From Reyranella sp. (GTDB lineage: Bacteria > Pseudomonadota > Alphaproteobacteria > Reyranellales > Reyranellaceae), in assembly GCF_004296935.1 (NCBI RefSeq), contig NZ_SCVH01000101.1:1-61893 (forward strand): a DNA stretch of 61,893 nt, in the 5' to 3' direction. The position numbers and the translations under genes were made by a program. The notes below the pieces were generated by a model. The model saw only the letters and a program-made list of their open reading frames with translations. It was not told the origin of the DNA and searched no databases. Positions 54,245-61,893 of this stretch are shown here, piece after piece. Every line of letters begins with the position of its first letter. Position 1 is the first letter of the stretch.

Positions 54245-54490
54245 ATGTGCTTCTTTTCTGGTGCCGCCGCCCCCTCGATGCCGCCAATGCCCGCGATGCC
54301 GCCGGCGCCGCCACCGCCACCCGAACCGCCCCAGGCCGCCGATCCCGCGGTGAAGGCCGCGCGCGAGGACGCGCGCCGTCGGGCCGCGGGCCTGCAGGGT
54401 TACCGCAGCACCATCGCCACCTCAGGCCTCGGCCTCGCCGATGCGCCGGCGCCCAAGACCACCGGCTTCAAGACCCTGCTGGGTCAATGA
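54245..54490 (+). CDS. Small podophage-type protein before the portal gene (81 aa)
   Basis: The start MCFFSGAAAPS, a proline-rich run and the end GFKTLLGQ match a small protein commonly placed beside T7-like portal genes in podophages. RBS AGGAGATATCAATC precedes it. It probably helps at the head-tail junction; direct function is unknown. Confidence 0.75.
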   Translation: MCFFSGAAAPSMPPMPAMPPAPPPPPEPPQAADPAVKAAREDARRRAAGLQGYRSTIATSGLGLADAPAPKTTGFKTLLGQ

Positions 54491-54504
54491 GAGGAGTGAA
54501 GACC

Positions 54505-56166
54505 ATGACCCTTTCTGACGGCGACCTGCGTCGCCACTGCGAGCGCCGGATGGGCGCGCTCGACCGCGAGCGCCAGAGCTGGTTCCAGCACTGGCGCGAG
54601 CTCAGCGACCATATCCTGCCGCGCCGCGGCCAGTTCCTGAGCTTCGCCGGCCAGGGCGACCGCGGCCGCAAGCTGAACGGCAAGATGCTCGACTCGACCG
54701 GCACCCTGGCCGCCCGCACCCTGGCCTCGGGTCTGATGTCGGGCGTCACTTCGCCTGCCAGACCGTGGTTCCGCCTGACCGTCGGCGATCCGGCACTAGC
54801 GCAGGCGCCAGGCGTGCGCGTCTGGCTCGATCGCGTGCAGGAGGCGATGCTGCGCGTCTTCGCGCGCTCCAACCTCTACAACGCGCTCGCCACGGTCTAC
54901 GAGGAGCTGGGCGTGTTCGGCTCCGCCGCCCTGCTCATCCTGGAGGACGACGAGGAGATCGTTCGCGCCTGGCCGCTGACGGTGGGCGAATACTGGCTGG
55001 CCTCGTCGGACCGCCAGGTGGTGAACACGCTCTACCGCGAGTTCCCGCTTACCGTGTTCCAGCTCGTCGAGCGCTTCGGCCGCGACGCGGTCTCGCCGCT
55101 GGTGCGCGAGCAGTACGACGCCGGCACCTGGGATCGCGAGGTCATGGTCGTGCACGCCATCGAGCCCAACGAGGGTCGCGACCTCGAGCGCGCCGACAAC
55201 CGCAACATGGCGTTTCGGTCCGTCTACTATGAGAAGACGGGTGCCGACGAGTGCCTGCTGGCGGTGTCGGGCTTCGAGTCCTTCCCGGCGATGTGCCCGC
55301 GCTGGCATCTGGTCGGCAACGACGTATGGGGCCGCTCGCCCGGCATGGACGCGCTGCCCGACGTGAAGGGCCTGCAGGTCCTGCAGAAGCGTTTCGGTCA
55401 GGCGCTGGAGAAGATGGTGAACCCGCCGATGGTGGCGCCGCCCAGTCTGCGCAACGACACAGCGTCGTCGCTGTCGGGGGCGGTGACCTACGTCGCCGAC
55501 CCGACCGGCGTGGGTTTCCGTCCGGCCTACCAGATAAACCCGCCGCTCAATCACCTCGCCTCGGCGATCGCCGACCGGCAGCGCAGCATCCAGGCAGCCT
55601 TCTACGCCGACCTGTTCCTGATGATGAGCCAGCTCGACGACGTGCGCAGCGCGACCGAGATCGTCGAGCGGCGCGAGGAGAAGATGGTGATGCTTGGGCC
55701 GGTGCTGGAGCGGCTGCACGACGAGCTGCTCGATCCGCTGATCAAGCGGGTGTTCGGATTGATGGAGCGGGCGGGGCAGGTGCCGGAACTGCCGCCAGCG
55801 ATGGCCGGCACGGGTGTCGGCATCGAGTATGTCTCGTCGCTCGCCCAGGCCCAGCGTTCGGTGGCGACCGGCGGCATCGAGCGGTTCGTGAACTTCGCCG
55901 GCCGCGCCGCGGCGATGAAGCCGGACGTGCTGGACAAGTTGGATATCGACCAGACGGTCGACGCCTACGGCGATCTGTTGGGCGTGCCGGCGCGGCTGAT
56001 CGTGTCGACCGACAAGGCGACGGCGGCGCGCCAGCAGCGGGCGCAAGTACAACAGCAGCAGATGGCATTGCAGGCGGGGCAGGCGATGGCCGCCGGCGCC
56101 GAGAAGCTCGGTCGCGTCGACGTCGGCGGCGGCAAGAACGCCCTTCAGGCCCTGGTGGGCCGCTAA
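54505..56166 (+). CDS. Podophage portal (head-to-tail connector) protein
   Basis: The 553-residue protein starts MTLSDGDLRRHCERRMGALD; landmarks are REEKMVMLGPVLERLHDELLDPLI and a Gln/Ala-rich C-terminus (QVQQQQMALQAGQAMAAGAE). It fits the T7-like portal family that forms the DNA-entry ring. ATG 54505 follows GAGGAG by 8 bases; ATG 54487 is an alternative. The end of this gene is duplicated at 59025-59113. Confidence 0.88.
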   Translation: MTLSDGDLRRHCERRMGALDRERQSWFQHWRELSDHILPRRGQFLSFAGQGDRGRKLNGKMLDSTGTLAARTLASGLMSGVTSPARPWFRLTVGDPALAQAPGVRVWLDRVQEAMLRVFARSNLYNALATVYEELGVFGSAALLILEDDEEIVRAWPLTVGEYWLASSDRQVVNTLYREFPLTVFQLVERFGRDAVSPLVREQYDAGTWDREVMVVHAIEPNEGRDLERADNRNMAFRSVYYEKTGADECLLAVSGFESFPAMCPRWHLVGNDVWGRSPGMDALPDVKGLQVLQKRFGQALEKMVNPPMVAPPSLRNDTASSLSGAVTYVADPTGVGFRPAYQINPPLNHLASAIADRQRSIQAAFYADLFLMMSQLDDVRSATEIVERREEKMVMLGPVLERLHDELLDPLIKRVFGLMERAGQVPELPPAMAGTGVGIEYVSSLAQAQRSVATGGIERFVNFAGRAAAMKPDVLDKLDIDQTVDAYGDLLGVPARLIVSTDKATAARQQRAQVQQQQMALQAGQAMAAGAEKLGRVDVGGGKNALQALVGR

Positions 56167-56180
56167 CCCGGAGAACGGAT

Positions 56181-58331
56181 ATGGCAACGACGATTTACCC
56201 GACTGTGCCCGTGGCGCGGCCGGAAGCGGAAGCGTGGCCGCCCAACGACATTGGGGACGACGATCCGATCGGCATCCAGGCCGACGAGATGTTCGCACGC
56301 CAGCTCGACACCGGGTTCGCGGGCGAGATCCGCGTCCTCGTGCACGACCCGGAGACGGGCCTCGCGGGCAAGGGCCCGGAGGATGCGCTGAGTGGCATCG
56401 CCGAGGCGATGCCGATGCTGGGCGAGCTGAAGGACCGCTATCTCGCGCAGGCGATCGGCCCGCGCCAGAGGGCCATCCTCGAGCCGCTGATCGACACGCG
56501 CCTCGACCGCGCCACCGGCGACCTTGGCCGCCTCGCGCAGCAGGCAACGTCGGCGCTCGACGACCGCATCGTGGCCGAGCGCCTTGCCGGCTTCCATCAG
56601 GACGCGGCGCTCGCTTGGCACGATCCGGCGCAGTTGCGGGTGCTGGGTCAGGCTGCGGTGGGCGAGCTGCGCTACCAGGGTGAGCGCAAGGGATGGGATG
56701 CGACCCAGACTGACACTACCGTACGTCAGGGCCTGAGCGATCTCTATGCCGGTGCGATTGAGCAGGCCATCGGCCAGGACCCCGACGGCGCCGCCAATCT
56801 CTACGAGCATGCCCGGGACGTGATCCAGCCAGAACGGCAAGTGGCGATTGACCGTCGATTTGTCGAAGCGTCGGAGGACAAAGCGGTTGCGCGTATTGGC
56901 GATGATCTGAGGACTGGATGGGCGAGAATGTCGATCGCGCCATCTACGGCTGACGTTCCAGATCTTGAATCTACAGCTCGACCGCGTCCCGATATCAGGT
57001 GGTTCCTCGATCAGGCCACCACGCAACTCGACGACAATAGTTCCCCACGCTTGCGTGGGCTTGTTCAGAGCGAAGCATTCGCGCAATTCTTTCGGGCCGG
57101 GAAGGAGTGGTTGGCCGGGCGCAGCCAAGCCGTTGCCGACGTCCTAAAATGGCAGACGGAAAATCCGACGGCGTTGTTCACGGACATCCCATCGGGCTTG
57201 AGGTCGAAGATGTCGCCGGATCAGATGGCGGCCTTTCGACTCTTCGCAAGTGTCCAGGGACACATCGAGCCAGACTTGGGTTTGTACGATCGCCTCGAGC
57301 GGGAGCTGATTGATCGTCCCGCTAGTTTCGCCTCCATCAAACTGGACGAATATGTCTTGGATCTGGGTGCGGAGAGCACCCATCGTTTGGTGGATTTGCA
57401 GAACGAGATTCGCAACGGCGACCCGGCAGGTCACGTAGCATTCGCGCGAGCGTCGCGACGCCTTGTCGAGGATGCGGTTGTAAGTGCGGGCTTCGAGGCT
57501 GACGCTGCGCTCGGCCAGATAGTGCGAGAGAAAGTTCGGCATCGCGTAGCCGATTTTCCCAAGTTGAACGGCCGAGTGCCGACTGAAAACGATCTTGTTC
57601 GCATCGTTGACGAAGAAGCGCAACACCTCGGGGCCGAAGGTCAGAAAAGGCAGCCGGAAAATGCAAGCCCATCTGGCGTCGAGATAGCGCAGGCGAAGTC
57701 AGAACAGGCGCCCGCGCCTCTTGATGCGCCTCCACCGCGAGCAGCAGGCGATCCAGTATTGCCTAACTCAATCAACGACCTGCCGGCTCCGCCGCAAATG
57801 CTCGACCCGATAAGGCCGAAGAAGAACCCGGAGCTGAACAGGCCCGACCGGTCGAAGTACCACCTGAAATTCGATGGCAGATATCTCAAGCTTTATCACG
57901 GCGAGGACGTCATCGAGGAATGGCCAGCAGTATCCGGCAAGGAGAACTTCGGAAGCGCCAAGGATCAGAACAAAGTTGGTTACGGCCCAATTCCCGAAGG
58001 GGCCTACGACATCAAGATGAGTCGATTCCAAAGTATCGACCTCAAGGGGGCTCTGTATGGAACGGCAAAGATAGCGGACGTTGACGCCGGCAAGTGGCCA
58101 GGCTCGCTCTGTAGCTGGGGTTCAGAACGCGTATGGGCCGATCCAACGAAAGAGACGGAGGACAGCGGCCTGACGTTTGGCCGCAAAGACATGGCAATTC
58201 ATGGGGGATGGTCTCGGGGATCGGCCGGCTGCATTGATCTCACCGGTAGTATGTCGCGCTTTTCCAGGGCCTTCTGGGATCTAGGGATCGACCTAAAGCT
58301 GTATGTCGATTACTCCCCACCGGTACCTTAA
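56181..58331 (+). CDS. Phage ejection-type protein fused to a Tlde1/DUF2778 peptidoglycan-active domain (polymorphic-toxin-like)
   Basis: This 716-residue protein begins MATTIYPTVPVARPEAEAWP. Residues 1-225 are helical, phage internal-virion-like and GC-rich; residues 226-550 are helical with lower GC; residues about 559-710 form a DUF2778/Tlde1 domain (KYHLKFDGRYLKLYHG; then a conserved H674 and C684 in HGGWSRGSAGC). The family's H and C catalyse L,D-transpeptidase exchange or carboxypeptidase attack on peptidoglycan. The line 56341-56400 has 44 of 60 G/C, against 31 of 60 at 57301-57360, so the C-terminal part looks acquired. It lies between the portal and gp14-like genes, where a phage has ejection proteins. 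Confidence 0.8.
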   Translation: MATTIYPTVPVARPEAEAWPPNDIGDDDPIGIQADEMFARQLDTGFAGEIRVLVHDPETGLAGKGPEDALSGIAEAMPMLGELKDRYLAQAIGPRQRAILEPLIDTRLDRATGDLGRLAQQATSALDDRIVAERLAGFHQDAALAWHDPAQLRVLGQAAVGELRYQGERKGWDATQTDTTVRQGLSDLYAGAIEQAIGQDPDGAANLYEHARDVIQPERQVAIDRRFVEASEDKAVARIGDDLRTGWARMSIAPSTADVPDLESTARPRPDIRWFLDQATTQLDDNSSPRLRGLVQSEAFAQFFRAGKEWLAGRSQAVADVLKWQTENPTALFTDIPSGLRSKMSPDQMAAFRLFASVQGHIEPDLGLYDRLERELIDRPASFASIKLDEYVLDLGAESTHRLVDLQNEIRNGDPAGHVAFARASRRLVEDAVVSAGFEADAALGQIVREKVRHRVADFPKLNGRVPTENDLVRIVDEEAQHLGAEGQKRQPENASPSGVEIAQAKSEQAPAPLDAPPPRAAGDPVLPNSINDLPAPPQMLDPIRPKKNPELNRPDRSKYHLKFDGRYLKLYHGEDVIEEWPAVSGKENFGSAKDQNKVGYGPIPEGAYDIKMSRFQSIDLKGALYGTAKIADVDAGKWPGSLCSWGSERVWADPTKETEDSGLTFGRKDMAIHGGWSRGSAGCIDLTGSMSRFSRAFWDLGIDLKLYVDYSPPVP

Positions 58332-58364
58332 TCTCGTCAGAATGTGGGGCGAGCATCCTTGTCC

Positions 58365-58754
58365 ATGATGATTGAGTCGGCGGAAACGGTGGCTTCCACA
58401 GAATCTGCCGAAACGAATCCGGGCACGGTGCGAGCACGATGGCTCGGAGCTATTCGCGCCGTCGCCTATTGGGGCCTTTGGCTTTTCCTGATCTCCATTT
58501 TCCTCGCAAGCGCTGGTGATATCTGGGACTACAACGAGGATCCGACGCCCTATCATCGGGTTTATCGCGATGCCGTCTTGCATGAGTATGTCATGTGGGC
58601 GTACCTCGTGTTGACGGCCGCCGCCATTCCCTTTCAGGTCGCCGGTTGGAGGGAGCGCCGCTTCTCGCCAGTCGCCGTCGCCGTGTTCGCACTACATGTC
58701 TGCTTCGCCGTCGCCAATCGCATGTTTGGAATCATCCAAACATGTTGCAGTTAA
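58365..58754 (+). CDS. Small membrane protein, candidate immunity protein (129 aa)
   Basis: The protein starts MMIESAETVASTESA and then has three membrane helices (about 28-46, 73-91, 95-117). It begins 33 bases after the Tlde1-domain gene and shares its lower GC (33 of 60 at 58561-58620). A periplasm-facing membrane protein right after a peptidoglycan-active toxin is the classic immunity position; no family is recognised, so this is an inference. Confidence 0.55.
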   Translation: MMIESAETVASTESAETNPGTVRARWLGAIRAVAYWGLWLFLISIFLASAGDIWDYNEDPTPYHRVYRDAVLHEYVMWAYLVLTAAAIPFQVAGWRERRFSPVAVAVFALHVCFAVANRMFGIIQTCCS

Positions 58755-59301
58755 GCCGCCCCAAGGCCCACTACTACGAGACGGCGGCGGGCAACGTCGA
58801 TCCGACATTGGGGATCGTGAAGTCGCTGATTTCGTGACCGCATAGTCGGCTAAGGGACAACCAAAGGTAGTGTCCCTCTCGATATTGGCCACAAAGGCGC
58901 CCAAATGGCACGCCAGAGTCGGCGCTTGCGGGTAAGCAGACCAGCTAGATGACATGTGGAAGGGCGAAGAGAAACCTACGCCAGGTTGTATTTAAGAACA
59001 ACTAGTGTCGGCTCTCATGTTGCAGGTGCAACAGCAGCAGATGGCGATGCAGGCGGGCCAGGCGATGGCCGCCGGCGCCGAGAAGCTCGGCCGCGTCGAC
59101 GTCGGCGGCGCCATCATCAATTTTCCAGATCGCTCTCGCGTCACCGTTCCCAAGGGATCAAAGGGGGATGGCCGATTCACGCCAGCGCCACAGACTCTAC
59201 AGTAATTCAGTAGGTGGCGATGCTTGCCAAGTGGGTTGTTCTACTATTTTAGTAGACAATCATAGATTGAAATAACTTAATTGTGCAAACCGGGGCTAAG
59301 C
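58755..59301. other. Stretch of gene fragments after the candidate immunity gene
   Basis: No complete gene is seen. One short reading frame ends in KAHYYETAAGNVDPTLGIVKSLIS at 58761-58837. The block 59005-59205 is listed separately. GC is low around 58930-59000 and 59200-59280. Confidence 0.45.
59005..59205 (+). pseudogene. Duplicated portal C-terminus joined to an unknown tail
   Basis: From 59025 to about 59113 the DNA repeats the last part of the portal gene (QQQQMAMQAGQAMAAGAEKLGRVDVGG). After that it leaves the portal frame and reads INFPDRSRVTVPKGSKG to a stop. It looks like a displaced cassette joint whose downstream tail is a toxin or linker remnant. Confidence 0.7.
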
Positions 59302-59631
59302 ATGACATCAGACAATGCAACGGAAGACACGACGCAGGCTCCGTCAGTGGAGCCGGCAACCAATGAGGAACTCGCGTCGGAAAATACAGCGTTTGCAGCG
59401 GAATGTATGGCCGGGCTCAATAATTTTCCACCTTTCGGAGATTGGAAGTTGGGCGCGCAGTTGGTGACGCAAAGCGACACTTGGGGAGAGGTCTGGCGTG
59501 CCGACTTCGAAATCGGCACCAAGTCACTCGCGCCATTGATCAATCGTATCGTCTGTTGGCGTAAAGCCGACGGTACGATTCCCATCATGGTCGCGATTGG
59601 TCAGAGCGTGCCGCCGCTTCGAGCTAAGTAG
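59302..59631 (+). CDS. Orphan small protein within the duplicated cassette, candidate immunity protein (109 aa)
   Basis: The sequence MTSDNATEDTTQAPSVEPA is followed by a soluble domain with WRADFEIGTKSLAPLINRIV and WRKADGTIPIMVAIGQS. No signal peptide or membrane helix is seen. TTG 59281 is an alternative start. It sits between a portal fragment and a toxin-N-terminus fragment, the place of a displaced immunity gene. Function is not established. Confidence 0.45.
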   Translation: MTSDNATEDTTQAPSVEPATNEELASENTAFAAECMAGLNNFPPFGDWKLGAQLVTQSDTWGEVWRADFEIGTKSLAPLINRIVCWRKADGTIPIMVAIGQSVPPLRAK

Positions 59632-59676
59632 AGGGCCTCAAGCATCAAGATAGAGGGGCTGCCCGAGGCAGCGCCG

Positions 59677-59970
59677 GTGGAAGAACCATGGCCGGTGGAT
59701 GACCACCCGATCGGCATCCAGGCCGACGAGTTGTACGCCCGCCAGCTCGACACCGGGTTCGCGGGCGAGATCCGCAATCTCCTGCACGACCCGGAGACGG
59801 GCCTCGCGGGCAAGGGCCCGGAGGACGCGCTGAGCGGCATCGCCGAGGCGATGCCGATGCTGGGCGAGCTGAAGGACCGCTATCTCGCGCAGGCGATCGG
59901 CCCGCGCCAGATGAGCATCCTCGAACCGCTGATCGACAGCCGCTTTCAATTCGCTCGGGGAACTACCTGA
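59677..59970 (+). pseudogene. Duplicated N-terminal fragment of the Tlde1-domain protein
   Basis: From 59709 to about 59943 the DNA is nearly identical to 56269-56503: GIQADE, FARQLDTGFAGEIR, MLGELKDRYLAQAIGPRQ and ILEPLIDxR are kept. It then ends in SRFQFARGTT and a stop. It is the toxin front without the toxin end. Confidence 0.85.
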
Positions 59971-60044
59971 CCTGAGCGGGGACAACCAACCTTCGGTTGC
60001 AGGCCGACCCGGCCAGTCCATTCATAAACCTCAAGGAGGATAAG

Positions 60045-60629
60045 ATGTGTGCACCTATAGCCGCGGTACCTATTGCCACGATGGTAACAATGGGCCTGTC
60101 TGCCGCCACAACGGCAGTGGGCGTCGCGCAACAAGCGCAGCAGGCCCAGCAGGCGGCGGCGCAGCAGGCCAGCCGCGCCTGGCAGGCGGCCTACCAGACG
60201 GCCTATCAGACCGCGCAGGCGCGCAACGCCGCGGCGGTCTCGGAATACAATGCGCAGGATGCCGAGCGGCGCGGCGCGGTCGAAGAGGAGCGCCAGCGGC
60301 GCAAGACCTCGCTGCTGCTCGGCACCCTTCAGGCGCGCTTCGCGGCCCAGGGCAGCGATCTTCTGGGTTCGCCGCTTGACCTGCTGGGCGACGCCGCCGC
60401 TTTTGGCGAGCAGGACGCGCTCGCCACGCGCTACCAGGCGGTGCGGGAAGCCTGGAACCAGCGGATCCAGGCGGCCAACCAGACCGCGCAGGCCGATTTC
60501 CTGGCAAATTCGGTGGTGCCGCCGCTCACCAATCATGATCCGGGTCTGGGGATCGCCCAGTCGCTGCTGGGCGGGGCGACTAACCTGTTGGGGATCGCCG
60601 AAAGGCGCAATTTGCTGCCGAAAACCTGA
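60045..60629 (+). CDS. Phage internal virion protein (gp14-like)
   Basis: The 194-residue protein starts MCAPIAAVPIATMVTMGLSA and has a Gln/Ala-rich helical run (AQQAQQAQQAAAQQASRAW) typical of T7 gp14-type ejection proteins. AAGGAGGATAAG precedes it. With the portal and the 716-residue protein it resembles a phage ejection set without capsid. Confidence 0.7.
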   Translation: MCAPIAAVPIATMVTMGLSAATTAVGVAQQAQQAQQAAAQQASRAWQAAYQTAYQTAQARNAAAVSEYNAQDAERRGAVEEERQRRKTSLLLGTLQARFAAQGSDLLGSPLDLLGDAAAFGEQDALATRYQAVREAWNQRIQAANQTAQADFLANSVVPPLTNHDPGLGIAQSLLGGATNLLGIAERRNLLPKT

Positions 60630-60860
60630 CCCTGACACCAGGAATATCCCACAGGGAGGAGCGTGGCTGGAACAAAACGGGAACTTTGCCGCAATGCACT
60701 GTGACTGTGTTGCCACAGCTGTTGAAACAATGACTTAGCAGCCGTTGTAGAGGATGGCTTGTCGCCGGGACCCTCGGTTACACTCTGCCGTCATTGTAAA
60801 GTCGCGTTCGGCCCGCGCGCTTGTGTCCCGGGTTTGGTGAAAATAAGGGGAGATCGAGAC

Positions 60861-61889
60861 ATGAAGAAGGCACTTATCGCTGCCGCTGCGCTGGTTGCGC
60901 TGCCGATGGCCAGCCAGGCGCAATCGCTCCAGCCGGGCGGTTTCTACATTGGTGCCGAAGGCGGCCTCAATTGGCTCCTCAACAATTCCTTTACCGCCAC
61001 GGTCGCGGTGCCCGGCACCGTGGCGTCCGGAACGGTAAACGGAACCTACAACACGGGTTGGCTCGCCGGCGGTATGATCGGCTACGATTTCATCGGCCCG
61101 CGCGTCGAACTCGAAGGCGTTTATCGCGCCAACACCGGGACGCTGACCGTCCCCGGCGTCGCCGGCAGCGTTAACGGCTTTGTCAATCAAGTCTCGATCA
61201 TGGCCAACCTGCTCTATGACTTCAATGCGGGCGGGACGATCGTTCCCTACGTCGGCGCCGGTGCTGGCGTGGCGTTCCTCACCGCTGGTGATTCTGGCGG
61301 GTCGGCCGGCGCCACGGCGTTTGCCTACCAGGCCATCGCAGGTCTCGGCTGGAACATCGACACCATGTTCCGCGTGAACCTGGAAGGCCGCTACTACGGC
61401 ACCACCACGCCGACCTACGCCTATTCGAGCAACCTGGGCGGCACGCCCTACACGTTGAGCGCCAGCATCCCGAACCAGAACTTCTCGCTGATGGCCAGCA
61501 TCCAGCTGAAGTTCGGTGACGCGCCGGCCGCTGCGCCGCCGCCGCCGCCGGTCGTTGCGCCGCCGTCGTTCATGGTGTTCTTCGATTGGGACCGCTCGAA
61601 CCTTTCGGCCCAGGCGCTGAACACGATCAAGCAGGCGGCCCAGGCCTACAAGACCAAGGGCAACGCCCGCATCACGGCGACCGGCCACACCGACACGTCG
61701 GGCCCGGAAGCCTACAACATGGCGCTGTCGCTGCGCCGCGCCAACACGGTCAAGGATGCCCTGGTGCGCGAAGGCGTGCCGGCGACGGCGATCGCCGTCA
61801 TCGGCCGCGGCGAAGCGGGCCTGCTGGTCAAGACCGCGGACGGTGTCCGCGAGCCGCAGAACCGCCGCGTCGAGATCGTCATCCAGTAA
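60861..61889 (+). CDS. OmpA-family outer-membrane porin
   Basis: The 342-residue protein has a signal peptide (MKKALIAAAALVALPMASQA). Residues about 25-210 form an eight-strand beta-barrel (GGFYIGAEGGLNWLL at the start). A Pro/Ala linker leads to an OmpA peptidoglycan-binding domain (ARITATGHTDTSG, RRVEIVIQ) with the key Asp and Arg. The RBS is AGGGGAGATCGAGAC. The 231 bases before it hold its promoter and no gene. Confidence 0.92.
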   Translation: MKKALIAAAALVALPMASQAQSLQPGGFYIGAEGGLNWLLNNSFTATVAVPGTVASGTVNGTYNTGWLAGGMIGYDFIGPRVELEGVYRANTGTLTVPGVAGSVNGFVNQVSIMANLLYDFNAGGTIVPYVGAGAGVAFLTAGDSGGSAGATAFAYQAIAGLGWNIDTMFRVNLEGRYYGTTTPTYAYSSNLGGTPYTLSASIPNQNFSLMASIQLKFGDAPAAAPPPPPVVAPPSFMVFFDWDRSNLSAQALNTIKQAAQAYKTKGNARITATGHTDTSGPEAYNMALSLRRANTVKDALVREGVPATAIAVIGRGEAGLLVKTADGVREPQNRRVEIVIQ

Positions 61890-61893
61890 GACG

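Noticed and set aside
58755-58837. A short frame ending in VDPTLGIVKSLIS as a gene
   Set aside because: There is no start with a ribosome-binding site and no recognised family; treated as fragment.

Overview
The window is high-GC DNA with strongly GC-biased third codon positions. Gene content points to an alphaproteobacterium: OmpA-type outer-membrane protein, Tat-exported FDH-N/O-type formate dehydrogenase, DUF992 protein, Flp pilins, and long runs of ABC_sub_bind proteins beside a cyclase-TPR protein. A Reyranella-like or other Rhodospirillales/Hyphomicrobiales organism would fit, but that is an inference from gene content only.

Layout. 1-6.6 kb: partial EEP nuclease, KefB/C-like antiporter, DenD-like dehydrogenase, methyltransferase, and two tandem paralogous membrane proteins. 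6.8-16.1 kb: a candidate small RNA, an acyl-CoA carboxylase carboxyltransferase, DoxX protein, 5-oxoprolinase genes (pxpC and pxpB diverging from pxpA), a GlcG/HbpS-like protein, a lone molybdenum-hydroxylase large subunit and an SGNH-like protein. 16.1-26.7 kb: a selenocysteine island. It holds the UGA-containing formate dehydrogenase alpha subunit with its SECIS hairpin, then beta and gamma subunits, fdhE, selA, a Sel1-repeat gene, selB and selC. The enzyme and nearly all of its special decoding machinery lie together; only selD is absent. fdhD and mobB follow at 36.6-37.9 kb behind two unknown genes.

26.7-34.5 kb is a rearranged region. A diverged copy of the selC 3' end lies 1.3 kb downstream of selC. 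It is followed by a head-to-tail array of ABC_sub_bind proteins joined by 4-base overlaps, with a cyclase-TPR gene, a truncated stub and a mini-gene that joins one copy's signal peptide to another's C-terminus. 34.5-35.2 kb holds a second candidate small RNA. 37.9-51.1 kb carries a glycosyltransferase, IlvD/Edd dehydratase, FAD oxidoreductase, an S24 repressor with neighbouring palindromes and phage-type genes, an isochorismatase-family protein, a Flp pilin group, universal stress protein, and MliC-META, AI-2E and DUF805 proteins.

52.7-60.6 kb is the most unusual part. It is a podophage-like set (terminase, small protein, portal, gp14-like protein) with no recognisable capsid or tail genes. 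Between portal and gp14-like gene sits a 716-residue protein with a phage-like, GC-rich N-terminus and a lower-GC C-terminus ending in a Tlde1/DUF2778 peptidoglycan-active domain. A small membrane protein follows it, and then partial duplicates of the portal end and of the toxin N-terminus separated by another small orphan gene. This has the architecture of a polymorphic toxin-immunity locus built on a phage chassis. The window ends with an OmpA-family porin.

Coordinates were taken by reading the sequence; start codons were chosen by ribosome-binding site, overlap with neighbours and expected family length.
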